From Acanthaster planci (Eukaryota > Echinodermata > Asteroidea > Valvatida > Acanthasteridae): a stretch of 64,000 nucleotides of DNA. The stretch is from contig NW_019091416.1 of NCBI RefSeq assembly GCF_001949145.1, positions 1,181,038 to 1,245,037 on the forward strand, given 5' to 3'. Of this stretch, positions 49,201-59,184 are shown piece after piece (within the stretch, counting starts at the first letter, position 1; every line of letters starts with the position of its first letter). Below the pieces are notes generated by a model. The model ran no database searches, had not been told where the DNA came from, and saw nothing but the letters and a program-made list of their open reading frames with translations. Both the position numbers and the translations under genes were made by a program.

Positions 49201-52200
49201 ACCGTACTAAGCAGGAAATAGGGGTTTTATGATCAATGTTGAAAGCAAGCCAATGAATATTTCCAGCGACACATAATTTCTCTAGAAATGACCAGAAGAT
49301 TCCATTCAGTTTTGTATTAACATGGAGAAAACCTAGCCCAAACCTAAAAAGTCAAAAATCACAAGCTGCACTCTGATTGGTTTAAAATGTGGTTTTTGTG
49401 CATTCTTCTCAGGGACAAAAGAAAGATTGGATAAAGTGCCTTGCTCAAGAACACAGCATACCGATGATGTGCATTGCAAACTCTGAATCAAAAGACAAGA
49501 TGGAAAATAAATGTTTTGATGTAAAAAGTAAATACAATCACGCATGGCATGCAAGCAGCTGAATACATGCAGATGTTCATGTGTTAGAACCTATAATGGA
49601 AGAGAATTTAAATAACAGTGAATGGTGCGGGGATGTGAGTGGCCACTCAAAATTAAAGCTGAAACAGCTAACAAAAAGTTGAAATGTAAAAAGTTCCCAT
49701 ACTTTTGTACTGACCAGGTGTACAAAAGAAATGACATTTAGGGTCAACATCCAAACAAAAAAATTGAAATCACTTAAAAAGCTGAATTTTCACACCCCTG
49801 AAGGTGAAAAAGAATGCAAGTTGGTTTTTTCCTGTTAAAGAGGAAAGACATAGTTTGGAATTTGGAAAAAGAAAGCAAGGAAAGAGTTTTTGCAGACTGG
49901 ACATTATGAAATGTGACTGTCTTTGTCATCCAGAAGTTACTCCAGCCAAACTTCTGAAAGTTCTGAATATGTGCATTGATTAGTTGTTTCAACCCCTCAG
50001 ATTTTAATGGAATGTTCCCCCCCTCCAATTTAAGTTGACCGGGCTAGGAGTCTTCTTCAGGAACTTTCTCATTGCAGCAAACACCCCTCCAGTTCGAGTC
50101 CTTCCATGCAAGTCTTTTGTATAGTGTAACTAGTTTTCTTTCACTGATAGAGAAGTGTTGTTTAGAGTTGAATTAGAGATGAGAGTCCACTAGGAAGTAT
50201 TTTGTTTACCTTTTCTGACAAGTTGGTTAAATGTTCACTCCAGATGTGTTGAACAATAAACCAGCATTGAAGGTGAACCTGCGTCCGTGTCTCTTTCGTA
50301 AATTAGGTTAGCCAGGTTCTGGAAAAAAGCTGCTTCTTTTATGATTCAAAAATTAGCTCGAGCTTATTGGAGTAAAGTGTGAAATGAAAGTGATGTGGAA
50401 AGTACCACAGCTAGGCTGAGAGTCAGAATACCAGATGATTCTGCTATGTAAGCATGATATTTGAGTTGCTCCCATAAAGTGTTTTCTCTTTGGCCACAAG
50501 ACACAATTTGGAGGCAATTTTGCCAAGTAGGTCCAAATTCAGGTGTCTCATGCAACAACTAACCTGCCAGGGTTAGAACAGAACCGAGGAAAACCCATGC
50601 AGCCTGTCAGATTTTGTTGTCAAGGTCAGCAGTGGAGCAGAACTGAACCACCTCAAGTACTTTCACTGAAAAAACTTGTAAGTGTAAATATCCTATTTTT
50701 CTGGCTGGTTGTTCTATAAAGTTTGTTTATGTTTTGATAAGATGAAGTTCCTTTCCTTCACTGAAAATAGAACTTGTAGATGTGATGTAATTTAATTTTA
50801 TTTGATTGTACTGTCATATTTGTCAAGGTTGAAGGATTCAGCTGTGTAATTTTCCAAAAGCTATTAGTTTTGAAGTTTAAATTATAGTCAGGAACTTACT
50901 TTTTCTTTCCAAATTAGAAACGTAGTACTTGTAAGGTTTGCCATTTCTTTAAATTTAAATGGTCAGTGGTCACTTTTGATGTCAACCACACTACCCTTGC
51001 TACCTGTGCTGCCCGGTGTCACAAACTGATCTGGACGACAGAAACCCTACAAATACCCGAGTGTAGTGCTGAGAATTGAGCGAATAGAGTTGACACACTG
51101 TGGGAGCCGGAACTTAATTATAAGGGATGTGTACACTGAAAACTACATGTATTTCCCAATGAGAAAGAACTAAACCTATTTTGCATTTTCATGACAAATA
51201 ACTCTAATCTTCTGTGATTGTAAGGAACCTGAAATGATTTGTACAGGGTCAAATTGATTTTGTTTTTCACTGATTGAATTTGAAGTTGATTTTTTTTGGG
51301 AGTACATAACTTACTCCATTTATTTGTAAATAAAGCAGTTGTAAGCCAGAAGGGAAGAACACTTTTAAACTGAGAAGTTTCCACCTCATCCTTTTGGCAG
51401 TTACATTCTTACAACGGTGCTCCTGTTTGGGTCACTTTTCAGGAAGACGCTTGTAACCTCAACTTCCTGTTTATAAATTCTCCAGCCTAAATGCTTTAAA
51501 GCAATTTGGAGCCTTAAAATGCTCCAAATATTGCCCTGAGAAAAAAAAAAACGTTTCTGTGGTACTTACACACAGTGGGTCTGGACTGACCCCTTCGTAG
51601 ATCAGCCCTTTCCAACCCTTAGCCTTAAATGCAGGGCTATCCCACCTAAATCAAAATAAAAAGTAAAGCTGTTATTATTTATCAGGTGGGCCACATACCA
51701 GTCAAATAGTAATATAGATTTGCCAGGGATTCATGTTTGCCAGTAAAACACTGTTCAATTCGCACGAACATGATTTCCTCGCCTGCTATAGGCTGTACAG
51801 GTCAAGACCAGTCAACATGGTCAAGACCTTATAACAGTGCTTCTGTCAACATAGTGCCGGGATTTAGACGATCCAGGCTGATTATTCAGTACATAAAGTG
51901 AGGTATACGCCTACCTGCTTAAAAGTAACTACAAGTCAGTTGGAGAGACTCAACTTTATCTTACCCAGCAAAATAAGGACGTATGACATTATAGAATACC
52001 CATGGGCGACACCTTTCTGCAATGGAACAACGAACACAAATCACACAACACAAGCAAGTAGTTCTACCACCCTAAATTTGAGAGCTTAATGAATTCAGGC
52101 CATTGGGGCTATCGCCATGATCACCGCAAGCCTCCAAACAATGTGAACACCTGGCACAGCAGGTCAGAAGACAATCACTCTAGAATATGCTATCCTATGA

Positions 52201-55200
52201 GTGCTGAGCGGAACATGAAATATTTTAGTGTGCAGCTGTGCTCTGTGACGTGGTGCATGTGAGATACACTACATTGAACAATTATTGACTGCCGTGAAGT
52301 GGGGCATACAAATACAAAATGGTTTGCGGCGAAACACTAAAAACCATTTATGTACCCTGAGCCCCTAGGCTGAGGTGATCGACCCAATCATCCAACACCG
52401 AAGGATCATTAGTTTTCATTACACAGTACCTGCATAAATCTCCACCATCTGAATCGTGGAACATTGATGGATCACATGTCACTGAATTATTCGTTCTATT
52501 CAATGGGTACCACTGACTCAACCTTCGTTTCACTTGCCTGGTTTGCGCTCCCATGTCATCTATTTTATTCACGGTAAGAAGAGGAAAATGTCAAAAATGT
52601 TGGGACGGCACCCTGTCTAAAATTGAAACTACCAGTGGGTGGTGCTTCAGAAATGAATCTGTTTCACAAAATAACGGACGTAACAAGCGAGGACTGTTTT
52701 TTTCTCCGAACAGATTTTTGCAGGTATTGTATAAAAAAAGATTCATATTCATACGTTGGTAAGAATAATTTCATTCCGGTGAAATGTTGCATCAGCCATG
52801 GCCTATTCCACTCGGCTTCATCTGTCACCTCATGAAATTATAAAATAAACATTCATTTATTATTTCCCTCCAAACCGCATAGTATTTATTTTACTACACT
52901 TCATAAATACTCATCAAACAGCTGCGGCTATAATTTTTACATAGCGACCCCCCCCTGGCGAAAACCGTAGATATCTATGGCGGAAACTGAAGTTTGTCAA
53001 CCAGGTACATGCACGCACCAAGCGCACGAGCAAAGAAATGCACTCGAGACGGGAGGACGTTCATGAGAGCGTCATGCACGCGCAAGCGGTGTGTGCCCAC
53101 CATGATAGAGATCATAAGTACAGCGGGCCTACATGTACTTATGGCAGCGTACAGGTAATCGAACACAACGTCGCCCTTGTGCCAGAGGTGCACCTCTTAT
53201 CGGCGAAAGACAGGCAGGTGGTTACAAAAGGGTTTTGTACGCGTTCTACGCGTACGCAAAGACCATACAGTTCATGCCAGAATTACTCAGCTTGCTCCGC
53301 GTCAAACGCGCATATAATTGCGCGCCTCATGGCGCGCCTATGCGGTGGGTGCCAAAAAACGCCCTCTTTTGTTCTGCTCGGAGCGGATAAGCCTGTCACC
53401 TCTAGCTTTACTTTATGATCTCTATAATGGTTCCCACCTTCACCCTCTCTGGGTTTTTTTCCACTCGGAGCGGATACAATAGGACAGGTGCAGCCGCCAC
53501 CCGAGATCATTTTTACACGTTCTCCGGCGCAAAGTGGTCGAAGTCTGTTTCAGGTATGTTGTTTTAGACTTAAATGATCATGACGTACCTCTCATTCTAC
53601 TCAGAGAGACTTTCATTCTCCTGACAGCTTTTTCGACCTTTTCCAGGGCTGCTATGTAGGCGTTTACATCTAGACCTTTAACTGCCTGTCAATCGAGACA
53701 TAAGTGAGAACGACTTTCCAATGGGTGTGTATGAGACAATGAAGTGATTTAACTAATCCTCTTTTTCTCTAAATATTCAGAGGAGATGCCAAATGTGAAT
53801 GTCATTTCTTAACTTATGTAAATTCTTTACTTCTTGACTCATTTCAATCCCCCTACCTGCTGAGCTTCAACGATGCCGCACAATGCAGGACCACAATCCA
53901 TCTCTGTCTGAGCATTCACCATAAAGAACCACACCTGATCATCTCCACCAACAAAGTTGACAATGGGCTTGAAATTACTGAAATCAAGGAGGGTCAGTTT
54001 ATGTAATAACAATTTAATAAGCACCCATGTATACGGTGGTTGAGAGGTTTCGTCTGCCCTGGTAAGCTGGAAGTCGCAGGGTCGAGTCCCACCCGAGTAA
54101 GCTTGTGAATGATTAGTGTTGATTAATATATACAATTAATATATACGATTTACTTCGATGTAAGGGCAATACCCGTACTTAAATCAAACAACCATTTCTG
54201 ACATTTATTTTGGAAGTAAAAATGAAAATTACTTTTGGGTACATTGCTCAGGTGTGTCTCTAAAAACCACAAGTTAAAAGACCTATGGACGCAAAGACGC
54301 ACCCGGCACAAACTTTATTAAGTCAAAAGTCGAAAAGCAAGACAAAAGTCAATTAAACGTTTGCCAATCCACATTCCATGAGATCCACCCACGACAGCAA
54401 ATTTAACAGGTCGGATACACGTCGGAACTGTCAATGAAAGCACCCCCTCAAAAAAAGACAAAAAGAAGTTGGAAGAATTATCGTTAGATAAAGTTTTTAA
54501 AGAATGCAGGTTTTTCGAATGACAAAAGAAAAACCAGCAGGAAGGTCAGAGATCACAGTCACGTCACGAGTAGATATGGGAAGCCACACTGTGCATACTG
54601 CACTCCGGAGCTTCAGGTGAGCTAGGCTCTACCAGACACAGATACCTGACGTGTATCGCTAAAGAATGGGAAAAGTACATCATTTTAGTTTACCCTCGGT
54701 CAACTGTGTTTTATTTACTTGTTTAATTGTATGGCGCTGCTCAACAAGTGAGTCAGGACTTGTCCTGGAAGAGTTGTTCACGTTGTTGAGAGATCGCCAG
54801 GCCCCCCACTTTTTGCAGGTCCTATAATTGCGTGGGGCTCAATTGATCGAGCTATTAATGGCTGATGCCTGATGGTCCTTCCAAAATCGTTCCTCCGCCG
54901 GTGGTCTTGATAACTCTTAGTTTTATTACTTCCTTGACATCAGTACTATAGTGAGCTCAGTCGTTGCAGCCGCCTCATGCAGCTGTCGGCTCTCTCCACC
55001 ACCAAACCCAAAGTCTCCAACTTCACAACCAGAGCCTCCCAAAGCTTGGTACTATGTATCAAAGAGAGGATCCAAAATAATCCGGAGCTAGTCGGTGTGT
55101 TGGTTGCACCGTCGCGTCGGGCATCATAGGAAGTGTACATTGCTGCGAGTAAGTCGAGGGGCGTGGGTTGGTTGGCCAAATTCCTTCCTCCGTGGTTGGC

Positions 55201-57157
55201 CGAATACGTTGGACTTGTGTTTGCCCATTTGCAAAAACACTTGTTCCTTGTATTACGCAACAGGAGCATACTCCTGTGGAGGTTTCTGCACAGTAGAGAA
55301 AGATGATGACGAAGGCGTTTTGTGTTTTGTTTTAACGTCGTAAACAATTCCGCGGCAGTACTTTGAAGGCCAAAAGCCCATTCCTGCTATAGCCAAGGCC
55401 CCGATTGTCGGAGAAAATTTTTCATCGGAGTTAACTTATAGTCTTATATCATCTGTTGAGGCGTTTGAGTTGCAGGTGTTAGTCTGTTGTTTAGATTGGT
55501 CAGGTTGTAAAACGGCTTTGTAAACTTCACGATGCTCGGGGTGCTGGGAGTGTGTCAGAGGTGTGAGGATTGGAGGGGTTGAGCTGGAGTAGTGGTAAGC
55601 GGACAAAGTCATCATCCTGGACTGGTTGCAGCTGAGCGTTCAAGCCTGGATTCAAACTCACCTTGGATGGCACTCTTCAGGTTGTTGTACCCGTCATAGA
55701 TATTCAGCTGGCCTCCAATTCATCTCCAAGGAAATATGATATAACCTGAACTAAAACTAAACCCAAATGCCATTGATTGGGTTACATTTGTTACACCCCT
55801 TGACGATAGTATTCGAAACCCACTAAATCTAAATCGAAGAGCAAATGACGTGATTAAGGCGCATGAAGATGATGGAAAAGAAGTTAAAGAAACAGTAGAA
55901 TGGCAAGACACGATTTTACGTGATAATTTTAGATATAGATTTAGGGCGAGCTAGCCGACAAACAGGAAGCCATCATGTCGACCTGCTCTTTGCTTTTACT
56001 GCAGGACAACGCTAATTACATCACAAACGGTGTGGAAATATCTGGTGGTTTTGTAGAAAGAGGAATCAATGAAAATAATTGAGATGACAAGAAAACGTTC
56101 AGAAATGCATAATCAGAGCCGAGAGGACGTCTTCCATAGCATTACCAGTAATAATAATAGGTACCCGGTGTAGATCATGGATGGTCTCCATCCAGCAGGT
56201 ATGTCGACCGATCTCTTGGCAGATCAAAACCTATCGTCGTACTACCCATATTTCATAATTGTTTTAATTGACTCTATATACACGATACCAGGTGTATTTT
56301 TTTCGAGTGCACCTGCATTTGAAGAAGGTGACGACGATGGTAACAGACCCAAACGTCAAATTGCGTTTAAATTGAGAAGTCTACAGATTCCTGAATTTAG
56401 CCAATGGAAGACGGAATTCATCTACAAAGGAACTGTCGCTATGAAGCCTTGTAAGGTTGTGCAATTAAACAAAAGTCACAATTTCCATGACGGTCAGTCC
56501 TTGGACGTCTCACACAGTGTGTTCACTAACCCTAACAAGATTCAAGTGCTGAGACCGGACGATTCTACGTTCCTGCAGCCAAGTCCTTACCTACCGAAAA
56601 TTCGCAAATGGCAAGATGGACAAACTGACCTTTTCGATCAGCGGCGAGCAAGCACCAAAGTTTCAACAATCCGCCCCGAGTTGAAGTGCACCCTCACAGG
56701 CGAAAGAAAGACAGACTTGTACGAAGCTTTCCAACCGGGTTCTTGCACGCGTTCCCCTATTTGGCGTGCACGCGAAGACCATACATTCCAGAATAAATTC
56801 GTGGCGCGTACTTAGCTTGCATGCCCCGCGTCAATTAAACGTGTATAAGCTTGCGCGCCCATGCGGTGAGTTCACGCTCTCTTTTCTTCCCGCTCGAAGC
56901 GGATACACGCGCAGGGGTAAGGATAGACGTGTGTATATCTAAAAGAATCCAGAGAAAGGTACCACGCCTGTCTGAACCACCTGTCTGTTATTTTTTATTC
57001 CTCCACGATTTAAAAATACTTACTCTACAACCATGAGACCATCCGGGTCAACAAGCATCCAATTTTCCAGTATTGAATTGAAGTGACAGCAGCTTGGCGT
57101 GATACCAAGAAGTTTGGAGATCTCCCAGTATGGTACTGCTAGGTTCTTCGGAAGAGA
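46140..57157 (-). CDS. IDO: Indoleamine 2,3-dioxygenase (IDO), 5' end not seen
   Basis: IDO is a cytosolic heme enzyme that opens the indole ring of L-tryptophan to N-formylkynurenine, the first step of the kynurenine pathway. Ten exons are readable: 57157-57024, 53977-53857, 53685-53589, 52016-51965, 51645-51570, 49206-49125, 48515-48446, 48115-48019, 46507-46428 and 46222-46140. Visible features in order are 'AVPYWEISKLLG', the distal-pocket strand 'FFMVN', 'FYNVIRPYFAGW' with the substrate-binding arginine, 'GLIYEGV', 'GGGSAAQS', 'LPQHREF', 'FRSYHIQIVT' with the heme-ligand histidine, 'IIP', and the 'GTGGT' loop with 'FLKNMRSS'. Phases match except between 49125 and 48515, where a short exon is missing. 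About 115 N-terminal residues are not seen and may lie beyond the virus-like element or outside the window. Confidence 0.9.
46428..46507 (-). CDS. IDO: IDO exon with GTGGT loop
   Basis: Flanked by TTTGCAG and GTGACT. Encodes YVIIPSHQKD and ends in GTGGT, the flexible substrate-gate loop. Confidence 0.9.
46780..47040. repeat. GC-rich interspersed repeat, copy 1
   Basis: Shares ordered blocks with 53160-53400 and 56690-56925: 'gaagtgcaccc', 'gcgaaagaaagacag', 'aaagaccataca', 'gcgcgcctcatggc' and 'tctgctcagagcggata'. Confidence 0.6.
47050..47290. repeat. Fold-back repeat with GCTTAAGCA motifs
   Basis: 47052-47108 (aatttcacagagctgcttaa...) is the inverted counterpart of about 47227-47288 (ending 'aagcactatgaaattgg'). 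No coding content. Confidence 0.6.
48019..48115 (-). CDS. IDO: IDO exon with heme-ligand histidine
   Basis: Acceptor TTTTGCAG and donor GTAAGA. Encodes 'RALRVYNACLQAV' and 'FRSYHIQIVT'; the His aligns with His346 of human IDO1. Confidence 0.92.
48446..48515 (-). CDS. IDO: IDO exon (LPQHREF)
   Basis: Encodes KQMLPQHREFVKALADGPSI, like '[20 protein letters not shown]'. It starts in phase 0, whereas the upstream exon at 49125 ends in phase 1. Confidence 0.85.
49125..49206 (-). CDS. IDO: IDO exon (GGGSAAQS)
   Basis: Acceptor CTGCTTAG and donor GTAAGC. Encodes YGGGSAAQSVTLPSLDAGLG, matching the heme-edge motif GGSAGQSS...FDVLLG. Confidence 0.9.
49207..51569. other. IDO intron
   Basis: AT-rich; no gene or repeat recognised. 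Confidence 0.45.
51570..51645 (-). CDS. IDO: IDO exon (GLIYEGV)
   Basis: Acceptor TGATTTAG and donor GTAAGT. Encodes WDSPAFKAKGWKGLIYEGV. It joins the previous exon to give the family's GW and is a few residues longer than vertebrate IDO here. Confidence 0.9.
51965..52016 (-). CDS. IDO: IDO exon (FYNVIRPYFAG)
   Basis: Acceptor CATTGCAG and donor GTAAGA, 52 bases; phases fit both neighbours. Carries the Phe-Tyr and Arg that align with Phe226-Phe227 and Arg231 of human IDO1, which contact substrate. Confidence 0.88.
52017..53588. other. IDO intron with repeats
   Basis: Contains the GC-rich repeat at 53104-53428; nothing else assigned. Confidence 0.45.
53104..53428. mobile_element. GC-rich repeat copy 2, with short inverted ends
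   Basis: The ends read tagagatcataagta and, inverted, 'ttactttatgatctcta'. The inside (53160-53400) shares blocks with 46780-47040 and 56690-56925. It may be a MITE; no coding content. Confidence 0.5.
53589..53685 (-). CDS. IDO: IDO exon (amphipathic helix)
   Basis: Acceptor GATTGACAG and donor GTACGT; 32 codons plus one base. Encodes 'AALEKVEKAVRRM', matching the helix around 'LEIASCLEKALQVF' in human IDO1. Confidence 0.85.
53857..53977 (-). CDS. IDO: IDO exon (distal pocket)
   Basis: Acceptor TGATTTCAG and donor GTAGGG. Contains 'GGDDQVWFFMVNAQTEM'. The Asn aligns with Ser167 of human IDO1 ('GFFLVS'). Confidence 0.9.
54029..54150 (+). mobile_element. tRNA-derived SINE
   Basis: Box A (tggttgagagg, 54037-54047) and box B (gggtcgagtcc, 54079-54089) lie at tRNA-like spacing. 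The acceptor stem does not pair, so it is not a functional tRNA. The tail is attaatatatac repeated. Confidence 0.6.
54922..55371 (-). CDS. Unidentified terminal exon with poly-A signal
   Basis: A - strand reading frame runs from about 55371 (behind a possible TATAGCAG acceptor) to TAG at 54946-54948. An AATAAA follows at 54927-54922, about 20 bases after the stop. The about 140 residues look protein-like: a basic, Leu/Arg-rich first half ('RLRHHLSLLCRNLHRSMLLL') and a helical C-terminus ('LWEALVVKLETLGLVVERA'). I do not recognise the family. It lies in the large IDO intron on the same strand, so it could be a nested gene or an alternative IDO-locus transcript. A possible upstream exon at 55707-55662 does not fit in phase. 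Confidence 0.4.
56177..56815 (+). CDS. Hypothetical 212-codon reading frame ending in a repeat
   Basis: Open over 639 bases with ATG at 56177. The first about 155 residues look protein-like: a hydrophobic stretch near residues 22-45, an acidic/basic patch, and then 'KLRSLQIPEFSQWK'. I do not recognise a family. The last about 50 residues are encoded by a copy of the GC-rich repeat, so the C-terminus is repeat-derived. It may be an exon of a + strand gene, a transposon ORF, or chance. Confidence 0.35.
   Translation: MDGLHPAGMSTDLLADQNLSSYYPYFIIVLIDSIYTIPGVFFSSAPAFEEGDDDGNRPKRQIAFKLRSLQIPEFSQWKTEFIYKGTVAMKPCKVVQLNKSHNFHDGQSLDVSHSVFTNPNKIQVLRPDDSTFLQPSPYLPKIRKWQDGQTDLFDQRRASTKVSTIRPELKCTLTGERKTDLYEAFQPGSCTRSPIWRAREDHTFQNKFVART
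56690..56925. repeat. GC-rich interspersed repeat, copy 3
   Basis: Shares blocks with 46780-47040 and 53160-53400, including 'gttgaagtgcaccct', 'gcgaaagaaagacag', 'gaagaccatacatt' and 'cgctcgaagcggata'. Confidence 0.6.
57024..57157 (-). CDS. IDO: IDO most upstream exon seen
   Basis: Acceptor TTCACAG and donor GTAAGT; phase 0 to phase 2. Encodes 'LPKNLAVPYWEISKLLGI' and 'ILENWMLVDPDG', matching 'LPRNIAVPYCQLSKKLEL' and 'VLANWKKKDPN'. Confidence 0.92.
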
Positions 57158-57340
57158 CTGTGAATAAAATATTTAAAAATGGCAAAAACAAAGCATGAAC
57201 TCTCTGCATTGGAGCATAAGTAGACTGTTATCCCTCAGCTGTCTCGAGTTTCTTGTAACTTTAAACCTAACAAAAAGCCTGGGGCGGAATTTACCCCCCC
57301 CCCACATTTTTCCGATATCGCTAGTAGTAAAGGTAGTTAG

Positions 57341-57485
57341 TATAGACCAGTTTGAACCCTGATGCTTGACCGACTTCCGGTCTAATATAGACCAGTTTGA
57401 CCTTGACTTCCGGTAACGAGTAAGAAGGTAAGGGATCACGACTTCCGGGTTACTAGGTAGGTAAGGGTTCACGACTTCCGGGTTT
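57341..57485. promoter_or_regulatory. Cluster of four ETS-type ACTTCCGG motifs
   Basis: ACTTCCGG (CCGGAAGT on the other strand), the core of ETS/GABP sites, occurs at 57373, 57406, 57441 and 57474. The first two follow or precede tatagaccagtttga repeats, and the last two sit in a repeated ggtaaggg(a/t)tcacgacttccggg unit. Spacing is about 33 bases. It may be promoter-like or simply a small tandem repeat. Confidence 0.5.
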
Positions 57486-57915
57486 GGAAAGGTTAGTGGG
57501 TGAGCGACGAAAATGTCAAAGGTGTGTGTCTAATTAGATACGAAGAGTTGAGCCGCACGCTCTTTTTCATTTGCACAGTCAAGTCCGAGCAGGTCCAATT
57601 TGAAGCGCGCGTTAAAATTGTGTAACAAGCGATATGACCCAAAATAGTTTAGAAAAACTAAAAGAGAGATAAAAAGAATTAAAGTCTAAAGTGCGTTGGT
57701 CGCGAAACACCACGTCGTGAAGGAACTCCTTAATGGCGGTGCCCATCTGTTGACCTTTTTGAGAGTACACGTGTTCTGCACGATTCTTTCACTAAGCTTT
57801 GTGAAGTGATTTACGCGCTTCAATTTCAGTGAGAACACTACAAGGATTTGTTTTTTAGTTGTTAGAGTTCTTGACAGTTTTTCCCCTGTTTCGGCCGCTG
57901 AAATCACAAAGCAAA

Positions 57916-58565
57916 ATGTCCAGAAACGGAGATCGCGCTTACGAAGACGAGGATCTGTTTGTTTCTCCCGACCCTACCGAAAGTCAACTCGATGAGATAC
58001 AAGCCATTGCAGATCGTCATCTCGAACACGGCGACGATGGTTACAACGAGGATCTGCTCCTTTCTCCGGATCCCACAGTAAGTCAGCTGGACGAAATTCA
58101 GGCCATCGCCGATCGATGCCTGGGCTATGCACCCCATGATTTAAAAGCTGACGCGGAGGACGATACAGGAGAGGAAGAAGGGATCGAAGTAAGTAAATCA
58201 TGGCGAATTGTCTACGGTTTAGACGACTACTTCGTGTTGGCGTTGTTATTTTTAATGATAGTAACTGTAATAGCCTCCAGGCAGTGCTTACGAGAACCAA
58301 TATATTACATTTTGGAACTCACAATTATTTTTGGAAAATGAATTTTTCGGTATTTATTTCTCTCGTACAGAAATCTTGGCAAAGTGGTAGAGGACAATCC
58401 TCATTGAATGAAAGAGGGCAGAAAGAAGAGGAAGAGGAGGTAGCGGTAAGTGGAGGTAGATCTCTGAATGCGAGCAATAAGCGGAGTCCCGTGTTCTTAC
58501 CTCACGGCCGGGACGAAGATGACGGTCCTCCAACTAAAGTTGCCCGCCAGTTTTTCTCTGCATGA
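57916..58565 (+). CDS. Element ORF: acidic protein with internal repeat and intron
   Basis: ATG at 57916. The first exon (to 58188) encodes a very acidic protein with a repeated about 35-residue unit whose core is 'SPDPT.SQLDEIQAIAD'. A GTAAGT donor at 58189 and a pyrimidine-rich TCGTACAG acceptor ending at 58370 bound an about 180-base intron in phase 0. The second exon continues as a Glu-rich, then basic region to a stop at 58563-58565. Function unknown. The acidic and proline-containing repeats suggest a regulatory protein; that is inference. Confidence 0.6.
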
Positions 58566-59184
58566 ATTTCCCCGGGCGCATGCAAACGACGATGCAGGCC
58601 CCGGACCGTCGTCCACTGGGTCGTCAAAGAAATTGAAAGGGGGTCCGAGCGAGCTGTACCGAGTAGTCTCTTACAACAATCGTTACATCCACAACCTGCA
58701 GACGGCAGGCGAAGAATACACTTTTCGAGTGATTTCGCAGCCCATTCGGAGCACCAAGAGGATTATCCGCATCATCGGCGCAGTAATCGAGTCCTTGCAG
58801 AGAAGGCTTTTCGTCAATTTTTCTTCATTTGATCTTATTGGCGTGTCTATCAAATTTCCAGGGGTCAGACCTAATTTTTGGATGCCGTTCAGGAAGCTGA
58901 GAAGGGTAACGAGACGTTCAGTGACTGAAATGCTCCAAGTTTACTTTCGCAACCTGAACCGCGAAATGACGCTGGACAACAGTGTCACTGTCAAAATAAC
59001 GAGGGCGTTCCAAGATGCTCTTTCTGAAGATCACGATGGGGATTCCGAGGTGTATGCGGATAAAGGATTTGACGCGGATTCTGAGCCCGAGCCTCCCTCG
59101 GGTAGTGATGAGCCCACGATGGACACGTCGGCCACCCGGACAGACCCACAGCGGGGAGGGAATGAAGATGAGATCATCCAGTAG
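58468..59184 (+). CDS. Element ORF: domain copy 1 upstream of polymerase
   Basis: The frame opens at 58468, overlapping the end of the previous ORF; the true start is unsure. After a Ser/Pro/Gly-rich linker comes an about 100-residue domain ('EYTFRV' ... 'PNFWMPFR'), then a basic patch, then a long acidic tail. It ends in TAG at 59182-59184. The same frame stays open immediately after this codon into domain copy 2. Confidence 0.6.
   Translation: MRAISGVPCSYLTAGTKMTVLQLKLPASFSLHEFPRAHANDDAGPGPSSTGSSKKLKGGPSELYRVVSYNNRYIHNLQTAGEEYTFRVISQPIRSTKRIIRIIGAVIESLQRRLFVNFSSFDLIGVSIKFPGVRPNFWMPFRKLRRVTRRSVTEMLQVYFRNLNREMTLDNSVTVKITRAFQDALSEDHDGDSEVYADKGFDADSEPEPPSGSDEPTMDTSATRTDPQRGGNEDEIIQ

Noticed and set aside
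52430-52481. Alternative IDO exon with fitting phases
   Set aside because: It joins in phase with both neighbours but would replace the conserved FY..IRPY segment and give a non-family sequence. The exon at 51965-52016 also fits in phase and carries the expected motif.
55565-55680. Second tRNA-like SINE
   Set aside because: Box A- and box B-like words are present (tagtggtaagcgg, ggattcaaactc), but spacing and stems are poor and the region overlaps a possible exon.
55662-55707. Upstream exon of the unidentified - strand gene
   Set aside because: It has a good donor and 15 open codons, but a weak acceptor and a phase that does not fit the terminal exon.
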